A DNA stretch of 64,000 nt from Streptomyces sp. S.PNR 29 (GTDB lineage Bacteria > Actinomycetota > Actinomycetes > Streptomycetales > Streptomycetaceae). A program made the position numbers and the translations under genes. The DNA lies in the NCBI RefSeq assembly GCF_030386795.1, contig NZ_JANUQM010000008.1, positions 248,001-312,000 on the forward strand, read 5' to 3'. Every line of letters starts with the position of its first letter. The stretch's first letter is position 1. Below, in pieces: positions 33,986-42,705 of the stretch. Under the pieces are notes generated by a model, which did not search any database, was not told where the DNA came from, and saw only the letters and a program-made list of their open reading frames with translations.

Positions 33986-35137
33986 ATGACGGCCGCCCCT
34001 GACTCCGCTCCACACCTCCCCGCCGCCGCACCCGTGAAGGGCCTGACGCGGCAGGAGTGGGCCAGGGCCGGAGGGATGGCCGCCTTCGTCCTCGCGCTCC
34101 ATGTGATCGGCTGGTTCACCCTCGTCGCGATCGTCGCGCCGCACCACTACAGCACCGGCGAGCGGTCCTTCGGCATCGGCGTCGGCGTGACCGCCTACAC
34201 GCTCGGCATGCGGCACGCCTTCGACGCCGACCACATCGCCGCCATCGACAACACCACCCGCAAGCTCATGAGCGACGGTCAGCGGCCGCTGTCGGTCGGC
34301 TTCTGGTTCTCGCTCGGCCACTCCAGCGTCGTCTTCGCCCTGGCGCTGCTGCTCTCCCTCGGCGTGAAGACCCTGGCCGGCCCGCTCCGCGACGACAACT
34401 CCGAACTCCACGACGTCACCGGCCTGATCGGCACGACCGTCTCCGGCGCCTTCCTCTACGTCATCGCGGCACTCAACCTCGTCGTCCTGGCCGGGATCTG
34501 GAAGGTGTTCCGGCAGATGCGCTCCGGCCGCTTCGACGAGGCCGCCCTGGAGGAGCAGCTGAACAACCGCGGCCTCATCAACCGCCTCCTCGGCCGCGTC
34601 ATGAAGTCCGTCACCGAGCCCTGGCAGATGTACCCGCTCGGCCTGCTCTTCGGCCTCGGCTTCGACACGGCCACCGAGATCGCCCTGCTGGTCCTGGCGG
34701 GCTCGGGGGCCGCCTCCGGCCTGCCCTGGTACGCGATCCTGTGCCTGCCCGTCCTGTTCGCCGCCGGCATGTCCCTTCTCGACACGATCGACGGCTCGTT
34801 CATGAACGTCGCCTACGGCTGGGCGTTCTCCAAGCCGGTGCGCAAGGTCTACTACAACCTCACGATCACCGGCCTGTCCGTCGCCGTCGCCCTCCTCATC
34901 GGCACGGCCGAACTCCTCGGTCTGCTCGCCGAGAAACTCGGCCTGCACGGGGCGTTCTGGGACCGGGTGAGCGGCATCGACCTGAACACCCTCGGCTTCG
35001 CCGTGGTGGGCCTCTTCGTCGCCACCTGGGTCGTCGCCCTGCTGGTCTGGAAGGTCGGCCGTCTGGAGGAGAAGTGGTCGGCGGGCCTGGCTCCGGCGAC
35101 CGACCCGGCCGAGGTCCCGGAGAACTGCCGAGGTTAG
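33986..35137 (+). CDS. NiCoT-family nickel/cobalt permease (HoxN/NixA type)
   Basis: This 383-residue permease of about eight helices has the metal signature LGMRHAFDADHIAAIDNTTR in helix II (HAxxxDH) and GFWFSLGHSSVVF in helix III. It also carries GLLFGLGFDTATEIALL and a further family region, LFAAGMSLLDTIDGSFMNVAYGWAF. It imports Ni2+ and/or Co2+ across the membrane, for example for urease, Ni-SOD or hydrogenase. A probable Nur box upstream predicts repression by nickel. There is no good Shine-Dalgarno before the ATG. Confidence 0.93.
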   Translation: MTAAPDSAPHLPAAAPVKGLTRQEWARAGGMAAFVLALHVIGWFTLVAIVAPHHYSTGERSFGIGVGVTAYTLGMRHAFDADHIAAIDNTTRKLMSDGQRPLSVGFWFSLGHSSVVFALALLLSLGVKTLAGPLRDDNSELHDVTGLIGTTVSGAFLYVIAALNLVVLAGIWKVFRQMRSGRFDEAALEEQLNNRGLINRLLGRVMKSVTEPWQMYPLGLLFGLGFDTATEIALLVLAGSGAASGLPWYAILCLPVLFAAGMSLLDTIDGSFMNVAYGWAFSKPVRKVYYNLTITGLSVAVALLIGTAELLGLLAEKLGLHGAFWDRVSGIDLNTLGFAVVGLFVATWVVALLVWKVGRLEEKWSAGLAPATDPAEVPENCRG

Positions 35138-35210
35138 AGACGGCGTAAACGGAAACGCGAACTCAGACACCGAGACGAACGAGTCGACGCAGCGCGACAG
35201 GGAGGCAGCC

Positions 35211-35699
35211 ATGGGCACCGAACGGATGCGCCCCGAACCGATGGCGGACGACGCGTACCAGCCCACCGGGACCAACGAGGAGCAGGAGGACGCCGCGCCG
35301 CTCGACCTGCAGGACGCCGTCGGCGAACGGACCTACGACGACACGCTCGACGAGGGCTACTCGCCGCCGGAGAAGCCGCTGGGCGTCACCAAGCACGGCA
35401 CCACGGCCGCCGAACAGCACGACCGCGAGACCCTCGACGAACGACTCACCCAGGAGGTACCCGACGTGGCCCCGCCTGCCGGGGACGACGTCGGCGACAC
35501 TCCCGAGGGGGAGGGTGAGCCGGTCGACCCCGAGGCGGGCACGGACCGCGCCGGCCGCCTGGTGGCGCCGGACGAGGGCGTACGCACCGACACCACCAAG
35601 GAGACCGTCGCCGACGACGTGGGAATCGACGCGGGAGCCGCCGGAGCGGAGGAGGCGGCCGTGCACGTCGTCGAGGACGACAGGGAACTCCCGGACTGA
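35211..35699 (+). CDS. DUF5709 acidic protein
   Basis: This is a 162-residue, strongly acidic, low-complexity protein. GERTYDDTLDEGYSPPEKPLG is the DUF5709 hallmark. It is probably largely disordered, with no membrane segment, no signal peptide and no catalytic motif. Function is unknown, although the family is widespread in Streptomyces. GGGAGG lies 8 nt before the ATG. It follows the nickel permease by 73 nt on the same strand and may be part of its transcript. Confidence 0.8.
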   Translation: MGTERMRPEPMADDAYQPTGTNEEQEDAAPLDLQDAVGERTYDDTLDEGYSPPEKPLGVTKHGTTAAEQHDRETLDERLTQEVPDVAPPAGDDVGDTPEGEGEPVDPEAGTDRAGRLVAPDEGVRTDTTKETVADDVGIDAGAAGAEEAAVHVVEDDRELPD

Positions 35700-35703
35700 A
35701 CAC

Positions 35704-35720
35704 GCCGGGCCGCGCCCGGC
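35704..35720. terminator. Short hairpin after DUF5709 gene
   Basis: GCCGGGC and GCCCGGC pair across a 3-nt loop, 4 nt past the stop codon. It is a compact GC hairpin without a U-tract and a plausible terminator. Confidence 0.45.
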
Positions 35721-35914
35721 TCGGTCTCCGATCCGGTCGATCCGCCCCGGCCTGTTGGTGGCGTCCAGGGCGGCGTCGGCCGAGCAGCCGTTGCGCGACG
35801 GAACTTCCGTGACCGACGAGGGGAATCACCCGCACGCGGACGTGCCGGCCCGTCCCCGGTACGCGCCCGCACCGGGCCCGGGAGCGTCCCCCGCGCCGTG
35901 GCGGGGGAGGAGGG

Positions 35915-36121
35915 CTACGGCAGCAGCTTGTCGAGGGCGGCAGGACCCTCCGCCGCGATCTTGCGCTTGGCCCATTCCAGGTTGCGCGGGGTGAGGTCCT
36001 TGCCGGAGGCAAGCACTACGTCCTCCGGCGACACCTCGGTGCCGGTGCGGGCGTGGAGCAGGTCGTCCGGGGTGGTGCGGTTCCCGGGCGACCGGGACGC
36101 GTCGGGCTGTGGCGTCGGCAT
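35915..36121 (-). CDS. Small unrecognised protein
   Basis: This 68-residue protein is not recognised. It starts with a Pro/Ser/Arg-rich segment. The body (EVSPEDVVLASGKDLTPRNLEWAKRKIAAEGPAALDKLLP) reads as a compact helical domain. GAGGAG stands 10 nt before the ATG, which supports translation. It stands alone between the DUF5709 gene (convergent) and the SpoIIE phosphatase gene (same strand, downstream in map order but transcribed earlier). Confidence 0.6.
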   Translation of the reverse strand: MPTPQPDASRSPGNRTTPDDLLHARTGTEVSPEDVVLASGKDLTPRNLEWAKRKIAAEGPAALDKLLP

Positions 36122-36339
36122 GATCTCGGCTCCTCGGTCCGGAACACTGTTGCGGCCCCGGTGAAGTCACCCGGTGACGTCATCGGGGGCCCGATATCAC
36201 CATTCAACGCGGGAGCGCGCCGTGCATCCGGAAACCGCGGGGGCGTCGCCGTGAAGCCGTCCGCTCCCTCCGGGTGCAGGGGTAACCCCTCCGGGACCGG
36301 CGGAAACCTCCCCCGCGTCGCACACCGGATCCACTGTGG

Positions 36340-37452
36340 TCAGGCCCCGTCCCGCGCCCGCGGCGCCAGCACGAGCATCGTCACGTCGTCCCGGACGTCC
36401 GGACAGTGCCGCACCAGGTCCGCCCACACCTGCTCGGCCAGAGCGGCGGGCTCCTCGTCGCAGAAGCTCCCGAGCCGCTCGGTCAGCGGATAGAAGGCGC
36501 CCGTGGTGTCCCTGGCCTCGGTGACGCCGTCGGAGGCCAGGAAGAGCCGGTCCCCGGGCCGCAGCGGCACCGTGGCCCCGGAGGGCCGGGCGACCTCGGC
36601 CAGCCCCAGACCCAACGGAGCGCCCGGCTCGATCTCCAGCTCGACGGCCTTGCCCCGGCGCAGCAGCAGGGGCCCCGGGTGGCCGCACGCCACGATCCGC
36701 ACCGCGCGGGCGTCGGCGGAGAACTCCAGCAGCACGGCCGTCGCGAACAGCTCGGCGTGCGGCACCCCCGCCGAGTCCGTCACCAGCCTGCGATCCAGGC
36801 GGGCGGCAACCGACTCGGGGTCCGGCTGGTCCAGCACCGCCTCCCGGAAGGCCCCCAGCAGCGACGCCACCGTCGCGACCGCCGACAGACCGTGCCCCTG
36901 CACGTCCCCCATGACCGCCCGTACGCCCCGGGGGCCCGCGCGCACGTCGAAGAAGTCCCCGCCGACCAGCGTCCCGCGCTGCGCCGCCCGGTACAGGCCC
37001 GCACACTGCACCGGTCCCACCTGCTTCGGCAGTGGCGGCACGACCGCGCGCTGCGCGACCTGGGCGACGGCACGCTCGGTGACCAGCTGGGCGTCGCGGT
37101 GACTGCGTACGAAGGACACGAACACGCTCAGCACCGCGACGAAACCGACCGTGAGCAGGTCGGTGCTGCCGGGGTCGTCGAGGCGGAACGCAGGGGCGAC
37201 CAGCACCACCAGCACCAGACCGCCCAGCACGGCCGTCGCCGCCGGCCCGTACGACAACACGGCCAGCGGCGGGATGGCGCCCAGCAGGAAGCCGATGTCG
37301 AGCGGCTCGGGGCTGAGGAGCGTGGCCGCGCACACAGCCGCCAGCAGGCCGGCCGGCAGGACCCGCACCCATCCGGGCGGCGGCGCGCCCCGCAGCCAGC
37401 TCCGCCTGTCCCGGTCATGGCGCCACGGCCGGCCGCGCACACTGCTGCTCAC
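36340..37452 (-). CDS. Membrane SpoIIE-type PP2C phosphatase
   Basis: This 370-residue protein has three to four N-terminal membrane helices (residues about 27-115, for example TAVLGGLVLVVLVAP and LLTVGFVAVLSVFVSFV). A cytoplasmic SpoIIE/PP2C domain follows, starting AQRAVVPPLPKQVGPVQCAGLY. Metal-binding Asp residues lie in GGDFFDV, VMGDVQGHG, LASDGVTEARD and DVRDDVTMLVL. It should dephosphorylate an anti-anti-sigma factor, linking a membrane signal to a sigma factor. No cognate anti-sigma gene is adjacent, although the ATP-binding protein at 46417 is of the right type. Confidence 0.88.
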   Translation of the reverse strand: MSSSVRGRPWRHDRDRRSWLRGAPPPGWVRVLPAGLLAAVCAATLLSPEPLDIGFLLGAIPPLAVLSYGPAATAVLGGLVLVVLVAPAFRLDDPGSTDLLTVGFVAVLSVFVSFVRSHRDAQLVTERAVAQVAQRAVVPPLPKQVGPVQCAGLYRAAQRGTLVGGDFFDVRAGPRGVRAVMGDVQGHGLSAVATVASLLGAFREAVLDQPDPESVAARLDRRLVTDSAGVPHAELFATAVLLEFSADARAVRIVACGHPGPLLLRRGKAVELEIEPGAPLGLGLAEVARPSGATVPLRPGDRLFLASDGVTEARDTTGAFYPLTERLGSFCDEEPAALAEQVWADLVRHCPDVRDDVTMLVLAPRARDGA

Positions 37453-37662
37453 ACCACCACGCTGCTACGACGGCCCCGGCACCGCACCCCGGACCGCCGT
37501 GCCGTTGCCCCGTTAGGCATGACCGTCGGCTGAGGGCCACTTGAGGCGAACCGGCCCGAGAGCGAAGCGACCGCGACCGCCGTGAATTCGATGGACGGAC
37601 GCAGGGAGGCCCCCGTACTGTGTGGCATCACGCCCTGAGACCGGCGAAAGGAGGGGAGAACC

Positions 37663-37719
37663 ATGCAGCTCACACCGTTCCAGCGCTCCCTTCCCATTGC
37701 CCCGGCGTGCCTCGTCTGA
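37663..37719 (+). CDS. 18-residue leader peptide upstream of GNAT gene
   Basis: MQLTPFQRSLPIAPACLV is preceded by an unusually strong AAAGGAGGGG and ends 44 nt before the acetyltransferase gene. Bases within it (37682-37690) can pair with a segment just after its stop (37727-37735), so ribosome movement on the leader would open or close that hairpin. This is the layout of translation-controlled leader peptides. The residue or drug sensed cannot be inferred. Confidence 0.5.
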   Translation: MQLTPFQRSLPIAPACLV

Positions 37720-37735
37720 CCTGACCGGGAGCGCT
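37682..37735 (+). promoter_or_regulatory. Hairpin linking leader peptide to GNAT leader
   Basis: AGCGCTCCC inside the leader ORF is exactly complementary to GGGAGCGCT, which starts 8 nt beyond its stop codon. The 9-bp stem encloses the end of the leader ORF. It lies 28 nt before the acetyltransferase start, so it could act as an attenuator or affect ribosome access. Confidence 0.45.
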
Positions 37736-37763
37736 CCACACAGTACGCATCCCGGAGGAATCC

Positions 37764-38675
37764 GTGACCGACCTGGTCATCCGCGCGCTCGACGAGAGCG
37801 ACGCGCACCTTTTCGACACCCTGCCGGACCCCCTGGGCGCCCGTGAGGCGCACCGGCTGACCCGGCACCGCCCCGACTGGAAGCGGGTCGCCCTGCGCGA
37901 CGGCACCGTCGTCGCGCGCGGCGCCTGGTGGGGCGGCGCCGACGACGCCGAGCCCCTGAACGTCAACTGGTTCGACGTCGCCGAAGGGGAGGAGGAAGCG
38001 GGAGCGGAACTCCTGCGGACCGCCCCCTGGCAGGTGGAACTGGAGATGAACCTGCCCGGCGGCTGGCGCGACGACCCCGCCCTGCGCACCGCCGCCCAGA
38101 CCCGCTTCACCGCCGCACGAGCGGCCGGGTACGACCTCCTGGTCGAACGCTTCCTGTACCGCTGGACACCGGAGCACGGACTGCCCGAACGGCCCGGGCG
38201 GCTGGTGTTCCGCGCCGAACCGGACGACGGCGTGTTCTTCGACGCGCTGCGCCGCATCCACTCCGTCACCCTCGACGCCCACGCGCTGAAGGCCATCGAG
38301 GAGGGCGGGCTCGACCGGGCCGCCCAGGAGGAACTCGACTTCTTCCGGTGGTGCCCGTCACCGAGGCAGTGGTGGCAGCTCGCCTGCACGCCCCAGGGCG
38401 AGCCGGTGGGCATCCACATCCCGGCGCACAATCCGTCGGGTCCGTGTGTCGGCTTCATCGGCGTCCTGCCGGAACATCGCGGCCGGGGCTACGCCTACGA
38501 CCTCCTGGCCGAGTGCACCCACTTCCTCGTGGAGCGGGGCGCGGAGTTCGTCAGCGGGGCCACGGACCAGGGCAACTTCCCCATGGCCGCCAACTTCACC
38601 AAGGCCGGCTATCCGGTCGTCCGGGAACGGTTCAACTTCCAGCTCACGTTCCATCTCACGCAGAACGGCGCGTAG
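37764..38675 (+). CDS. GNAT-family N-acetyltransferase
   Basis: This 303-residue protein has a divergent N-terminal half (MTDLVIRALDESDAHLFDTLP...) and a clear C-terminal GNAT fold with the acetyl-CoA loop GVLPEHRGRGYAYDLLAECTHFLVERGAEF, then NFPMAANFTKAGYPVVRERFNFQL. The N-terminal half may be a degenerate second GNAT domain. The acceptor is unknown. CGGAGGAA lies 6 nt before the GTG. A leader peptide and a hairpin precede it, suggesting regulated expression. Confidence 0.85.
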   Translation: MTDLVIRALDESDAHLFDTLPDPLGAREAHRLTRHRPDWKRVALRDGTVVARGAWWGGADDAEPLNVNWFDVAEGEEEAGAELLRTAPWQVELEMNLPGGWRDDPALRTAAQTRFTAARAAGYDLLVERFLYRWTPEHGLPERPGRLVFRAEPDDGVFFDALRRIHSVTLDAHALKAIEEGGLDRAAQEELDFFRWCPSPRQWWQLACTPQGEPVGIHIPAHNPSGPCVGFIGVLPEHRGRGYAYDLLAECTHFLVERGAEFVSGATDQGNFPMAANFTKAGYPVVRERFNFQLTFHLTQNGA

Positions 38676-38688
38676 CACGAGGGAAGTT

Positions 38689-38721
38689 GGAAGGGAGCCG
38701 GAAGGGAGCCGGAAGGGAGAG
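38689..38721. repeat. Three tandem 11-bp repeats GGAAGGGAGCC
   Basis: GGAAGGGAGCC occurs twice in exact tandem, with a third copy ending GAG, just after the GNAT stop. The tract is purine-rich on the plus strand. It may vary in copy number between strains. No function is evident. Confidence 0.7.
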
Positions 38722-38778
38722 GACGGGGAGGGGCGAGGGAATGCCACTCCTCGCCACTCTCAACGTATAGCCCACCGG

Positions 38779-38798
38779 GGGGCTTGCGGCAAGACCCC
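38779..38798. promoter_or_regulatory. Rifamycin-associated element (RAE)-like inverted repeat
   Basis: GGGGCTTGCGGCAAGACCCC carries GGGGCTTG and CAAG-A-CCCC arms, matching the inverted repeat known as the rifamycin-associated element as I remember it. It lies 136 nt upstream of a HelR-like helicase gene, which is an established RAE-associated resistance gene class. A TATAGC hexamer at 38766-38771 precedes it. Confidence 0.72.
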
Positions 38799-38934
38799 GA
38801 TCGTGCCGCAGAATGCGCAGGCCGAGGCCAGTACCTGCGGAAACGAGGGATTCACCCAGTGTGTTTGTTGTTATCGGTTCATGGGACGTGCGCTCCGCCG
38901 GACTTCGCGGGCACCACCTCGGATCGGAGCTGAC

Positions 38935-41082
38935 GTGACCTTGCTGACCACCAGTGCGTTCGACCTTCCCGACCAGCTCTCCGCCAAGGCGGACCCGAAG
39001 CTGATCGCGGGTGACGAGCAGCACTTCGCGGCCATCGCGGAGTGCCTTGAGCAGGCGATCGCCGAAGTGTCCGACCGCCTCGACGCCGAGCGCAGGGCGC
39101 CCGGCGGCCTCGGCCGGGAGGCGATGGACCGGGACGTCGAGATCCACCGGCTGACCGGTCGCCTGCGCGCCCTGCGCCGCTTCGGCCTGGACCTGTGCCT
39201 CGGGCGCATGGTCGGCGCGGACCACGCCGAGCCCGTGTACGTCGGACGACTCGGCCTCACCGACAGCGCGGGCCGGCGGTTGCTGCTCGACTGGCGATCC
39301 CCCGCGGCCGAGCCGTTCTTCGCGGCGACCCACGCCGACCCGATGGGGCTGACCAGCCGACGCAGGTATCGCTGGACCCACGGCCGGATCAGCGACTACT
39401 GGGACGAGGTGTTCACCGCCGACGAGCTCGAAGGGCATGCCGCGCTCGACGACCAGTCCGCCTTCATCGCCGGCCTGGGCAGCGCCCGGTCGAGCCGGAT
39501 GCGAGACGTGCTCGCCACCATCCAGGCCGACCAGGACGCCATCATCCGGGCGGGATCCCGCGGCGCCCTCGTCGTCGACGGCGGCCCGGGCACGGGCAAG
39601 ACCGTCGTCGCTCTGCACCGCTCCGCCTACCTCCTCTACTCCGACCCCCGCCTCGGTCACCGTCGCGGCGGAGTGCTGTTCGTCGGCCCGCACCGGCCCT
39701 ACCTGGCCTACGTCGCCGACGTCCTCCCCAGCCTCGGAGAGGAGGGCGTGCAGACCTGCGTCCTGCGGGACCTCGTCGCCGGGGGAGCCGGAGCAGCGAT
39801 CGACACCGACCCGGACGTGGCCCGGCTGAAGTCGTCCGCGAACATGGTGAAGGCGATCGAGACGGCCGTCAGGTTCTACGAGGAGCCGCCCACCGAGGGG
39901 ATGACGGTCTCGACCCCCTGGTCCGACGTCTGGCTGAGCGCCGACGACTGGGCCGAGGCGTTCGAGGCGGCAGAACCAGGGACTCCGCACAACGAAGCCC
40001 GCGACCAGATCTGGGAGGAACTGGTCAGGATCCTGATGGACCGGCACGGCGGCGACGTCTCGCCCGGCCTGTTCCGCAGGTCGTTGCTGCAGGACGAGGA
40101 ACTGACCGGGACGCTCGACCGTGCGTGGCCGCTGCTCGAAGCGGCTGACCTGGTCGGTGACCTCTGGTCGGTGCCCGCCTATCTGCGGATGTGCGCTCCG
40201 TGGCTCAGCCCCGACGACGTCCGGAAGCTGCAGCGAAAGGACGCTCAGGCCTGGACGGTGTCCGACCTGCCGCTCCTGGACGCGGCACGGCAGCGGCTCG
40301 GCGACCCGGAGGCGTCGCGGCGCAAGCGCCGGCACGAGGCCGCTGTCGCCGCCGAACGCGAGAGGATGCGCGACGTCATCGACAACGTGCTCGCGGCCGA
40401 TGACGACGGTGAGGGCGCCGTGACGATGCTGCGTGGCCAGGATCTGCAGGACAGCCTGATCGACGAGACCGCACTGCCCGGCACCGAACCGGACCTGCTC
40501 GCCGGTCCGTTCGCGCACATCGTCGTGGACGAGGCCCAGGAACTGACCGACGCGGAGTGGCAGATGCTGCTGCTGCGCTGCCCGTCCCGCAGTTTCACCA
40601 TCGTCGGGGACCGCGCCCAGGCCAGGCACGGGTTCACGGAGTCGTGGCAGGAGCGGCTCGAAGGGGTGGGGCTCGACCGGATCGACGTGGCGTCCCTGAG
40701 CATCAACTACCGGACGCCGCAGGAAGTGATGACGGAGGCCGAGCCGGTCATCCGGGCGGTGCTCCCGGACGCCAACGTGCCGACCTCCATCCGCAGCAGC
40801 GGCATCCCCGTCGCGCACGGCTCTGTCGCGGATCTCGACTCGATCCTCGACACCTGGCTCGCCACACATGCCGACGGGATCGCCTGCGTCATCGGCGATC
40901 CCACGTTCCGTGCGACGCCCCGCGTCCGGTCGCTGACCCCGGAACTGTCGAAGGGGCTCGAATTCGACCTGGTCGTCCTGGTCGACCCGGAGGCGTTCGG
41001 CGAGGGAATCGAAGGAGCGGTCGACCACTATGTCGCGATGACCAGGGCGACCCGGCAACTCGTCATCCTCACGAGCTCCTGA
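38935..41082 (+). CDS. helR: HelR-like RNA polymerase recycling helicase (rifamycin resistance)
   Basis: This 715-residue superfamily 1 helicase-like protein of the HelD/HelR group has an N-terminal coiled coil that inserts into RNA polymerase (HFAAIAECLEQAIAEVSDRLDAERR). RLLLDWRSPAAEPFFAATHADP is typical of HelD-like proteins. Walker A is GGPGTGKTVVALHRSAYLLY and Walker B is HIVVDEAQELTDAEW. Later helicase motifs are FTIVGDRAQARHG, SLSINYRTPQEVM and the C-terminal VAMTRATRQLVIL. HelR dislodges rifamycin-blocked polymerase and gives tolerance. The RAE-like repeat upstream predicts induction by rifamycins. The GTG follows GGAG by 5 nt. Confidence 0.88.
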   Translation: MTLLTTSAFDLPDQLSAKADPKLIAGDEQHFAAIAECLEQAIAEVSDRLDAERRAPGGLGREAMDRDVEIHRLTGRLRALRRFGLDLCLGRMVGADHAEPVYVGRLGLTDSAGRRLLLDWRSPAAEPFFAATHADPMGLTSRRRYRWTHGRISDYWDEVFTADELEGHAALDDQSAFIAGLGSARSSRMRDVLATIQADQDAIIRAGSRGALVVDGGPGTGKTVVALHRSAYLLYSDPRLGHRRGGVLFVGPHRPYLAYVADVLPSLGEEGVQTCVLRDLVAGGAGAAIDTDPDVARLKSSANMVKAIETAVRFYEEPPTEGMTVSTPWSDVWLSADDWAEAFEAAEPGTPHNEARDQIWEELVRILMDRHGGDVSPGLFRRSLLQDEELTGTLDRAWPLLEAADLVGDLWSVPAYLRMCAPWLSPDDVRKLQRKDAQAWTVSDLPLLDAARQRLGDPEASRRKRRHEAAVAAERERMRDVIDNVLAADDDGEGAVTMLRGQDLQDSLIDETALPGTEPDLLAGPFAHIVVDEAQELTDAEWQMLLLRCPSRSFTIVGDRAQARHGFTESWQERLEGVGLDRIDVASLSINYRTPQEVMTEAEPVIRAVLPDANVPTSIRSSGIPVAHGSVADLDSILDTWLATHADGIACVIGDPTFRATPRVRSLTPELSKGLEFDLVVLVDPEAFGEGIEGAVDHYVAMTRATRQLVILTSS

Positions 41083-41134
41083 GGTCGGCCGGGACAGCGC
41101 ATACGTCGCCGACCGGGCATACCGCCGTGACCGG

Positions 41135-42022
41135 CTAGCGTGCGTCGCTGTCCAGCAGGGCCTCGGCCGCGGCCAGTATCTCCGTGACCCGCAGGCCGAA
41201 CGCGGCGTCGCACGGGTGCGCGCGCCCCGTACGGACGGCGGCGAGGAGGGCGTCCGCGGCCCGGCCCAGTGCCGGAACCGCTCCTTCCGAGCTTTCCGGA
41301 AGGAGCGTCACCCCGGCCCCGCCGCGCAGCTCCACGGCCGCTCCGGCCGCAGCGGGCGGGGCCGTCAGACTGAGGGTGAGGGTGCTGGAGGCGCCGCCCA
41401 CATGGTGGAGGACCAGGTGGACGGTGTCCCCGGCACCGTGCGCGGCCGCCACCACGCGTCGGGCGTCACCGAGGACCGGCAGCAGCACGGACAGGGCATG
41501 CGGACCCACGTCCCACAGAGCGCCCTTCTCCCGCCGCCACGGCGAGTCGGCGAACGGGCTGTCACTGGTGAACACCGAGCCGAGCCACTGGGCCCGCGCC
41601 GTGAACCAGTCCTGTCTGCCCGCCTGTTCGGTGATCCACGCCTCCGTCTCGGGCTGGAAGCGGGTGGTGAAGAAGACGACCGAGGCGACACCGGCCTCCT
41701 CGGCCGCCTCGACCACGGCCCGCCCCGCCTCCACCGTCGCGGCGAGCGGCTTGTCCAGCAGCAGATGGCACCCCGCGCGCGTCGCCCGCACCGCCAGCTC
41801 GGCCTGTACAGATGGGGGCAGCGCGACGGCGACGGCGTCCACGTCGGCGAACAGCGCGTCGACGTCGTCGTAGGCCCGCGTGCCGTGACGGCCGGCCAGC
41901 TCCTTGGCGGCCTCCACCCGGCGACCCCATATGCCGGCGAAGTCCAGATCGTCGTGCCCGCTGAGGGCAGGGGCGTACGCCATCTGAGCCCAGGGGCCGG
42001 TGCCGAGCAGTCCGATGCGCAT
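41135..42022 (-). CDS. Gfo/Idh/MocA-family oxidoreductase
   Basis: This 295-residue Rossmann oxidoreductase begins MRIGLLGTGPWAQMAYAPAL with the NAD(P)-binding glycines. The catalytic EKP-equivalent is DKP in CHLLLDKPLAATVEAG, and the C-terminal domain holds WDVGPHALSVLLPVLGD. The second domain is shorter than in the homologue at 6018-7358, and the two share little sequence. Substrate is unknown. GAGGCGACGG precedes the ATG. It is convergent with helR. Confidence 0.85.
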   Translation of the reverse strand: MRIGLLGTGPWAQMAYAPALSGHDDLDFAGIWGRRVEAAKELAGRHGTRAYDDVDALFADVDAVAVALPPSVQAELAVRATRAGCHLLLDKPLAATVEAGRAVVEAAEEAGVASVVFFTTRFQPETEAWITEQAGRQDWFTARAQWLGSVFTSDSPFADSPWRREKGALWDVGPHALSVLLPVLGDARRVVAAAHGAGDTVHLVLHHVGGASSTLTLSLTAPPAAAGAAVELRGGAGVTLLPESSEGAVPALGRAADALLAAVRTGRAHPCDAAFGLRVTEILAAAEALLDSDAR

Positions 42023-42430
42023 ACCGTCGCCTCTCCACAGAGCCGAGCCTGATGACGACCGGCACCCACGGCGACCGGCCGAGGGTGAGCGTGCCACACG
42101 AACCGGGCGACAGCGCAAGCCCCTCTCGCCAAGCGCCGAGCCAGCAGCCCAACGGGGCTGGCAGCCTTCGGTTGGCATGCCTACCTCCCCTTGCCGAGTG
42201 CATGGCCTGGGGGGACCGGCTCCGGCGGCACTGTCAGATCGCGAGCGCGGCCTCCAGAATCGCGATCTGGGCAGGGCTGGTGCAGCCGTCGAGCGGGGGC
42301 GAGTTCGGCACCTGCGCGGTCCCGCCCTGATCCCCGGAAAGCCGGCGGCATCTCGGTGTCTCGCCTTCAGCGCGGTGTCGCCCTGCCCGGCGCGGAGGGA
42401 GAAGAAGGCCCGGAACTGGTCCCATTTCAT
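42023..42430. other. Gene-poor stretch, no supported gene
   Basis: Several open frames cross this region but none has a Shine-Dalgarno, a recognisable motif or consistent codon bias. The frame upstream of the oxidoreductase on the minus strand is Arg/Ser-rich shadow-like sequence. It may hold scrambled gene remnants, in keeping with the regulator fragment that follows. Confidence 0.5.
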
Positions 42431-42705
42431 TCATGTGGACGTGGGTGGGCGGTTTTCGCTGGTGCCGGATCGGGGTGTGAGCGTTGACGGCGCGGCTTGG
42501 TGCGGCTGGTCAGCGGGCTCTGCCTGGGGCTGGGTCGCTGCCAGGCTGGCCAGGAGCTTGATTCGGTCTTCGGAGGTGGTGCCCGGTTCGGCGGTGTAGA
42601 GGGTCAGGTCGTGCATGGCCCGGTGGGACAGGGGCAGGTCCAGGGACTGGTAGGTCAGCTCCAGGTCGCCGACCTCGGGGTGCCACAGTTTCTTCACCAA
42701 GAACC
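42431..42705 (-). pseudogene. C-terminal fragment of an MmyB-type XRE regulator
   Basis: About 90 residues match the end of the MmyB-like ligand-binding domain of actinobacterial XRE regulators: KKLWHPEVGDLELTYQSLDLPLS, then LTLYTAEPGTTSEDRIKLLASLAA. The normal protein is about 270-290 residues with an N-terminal helix-turn-helix. Here that part and most of the ligand domain are absent, and upstream codons do not resemble the family in any frame. There is no start signal. The fragment begins a few bases from a hairpin flanked by direct repeats (42711-42776), so an insertion or deletion event probably broke the gene. Confidence 0.7.

Noticed and set aside
41083..41114. GGTCGGC/GCCGACC as a terminator between helR and the oxidoreductase
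   Set aside because: The stem is only 7 bp with an 18-nt loop, too weak to call.
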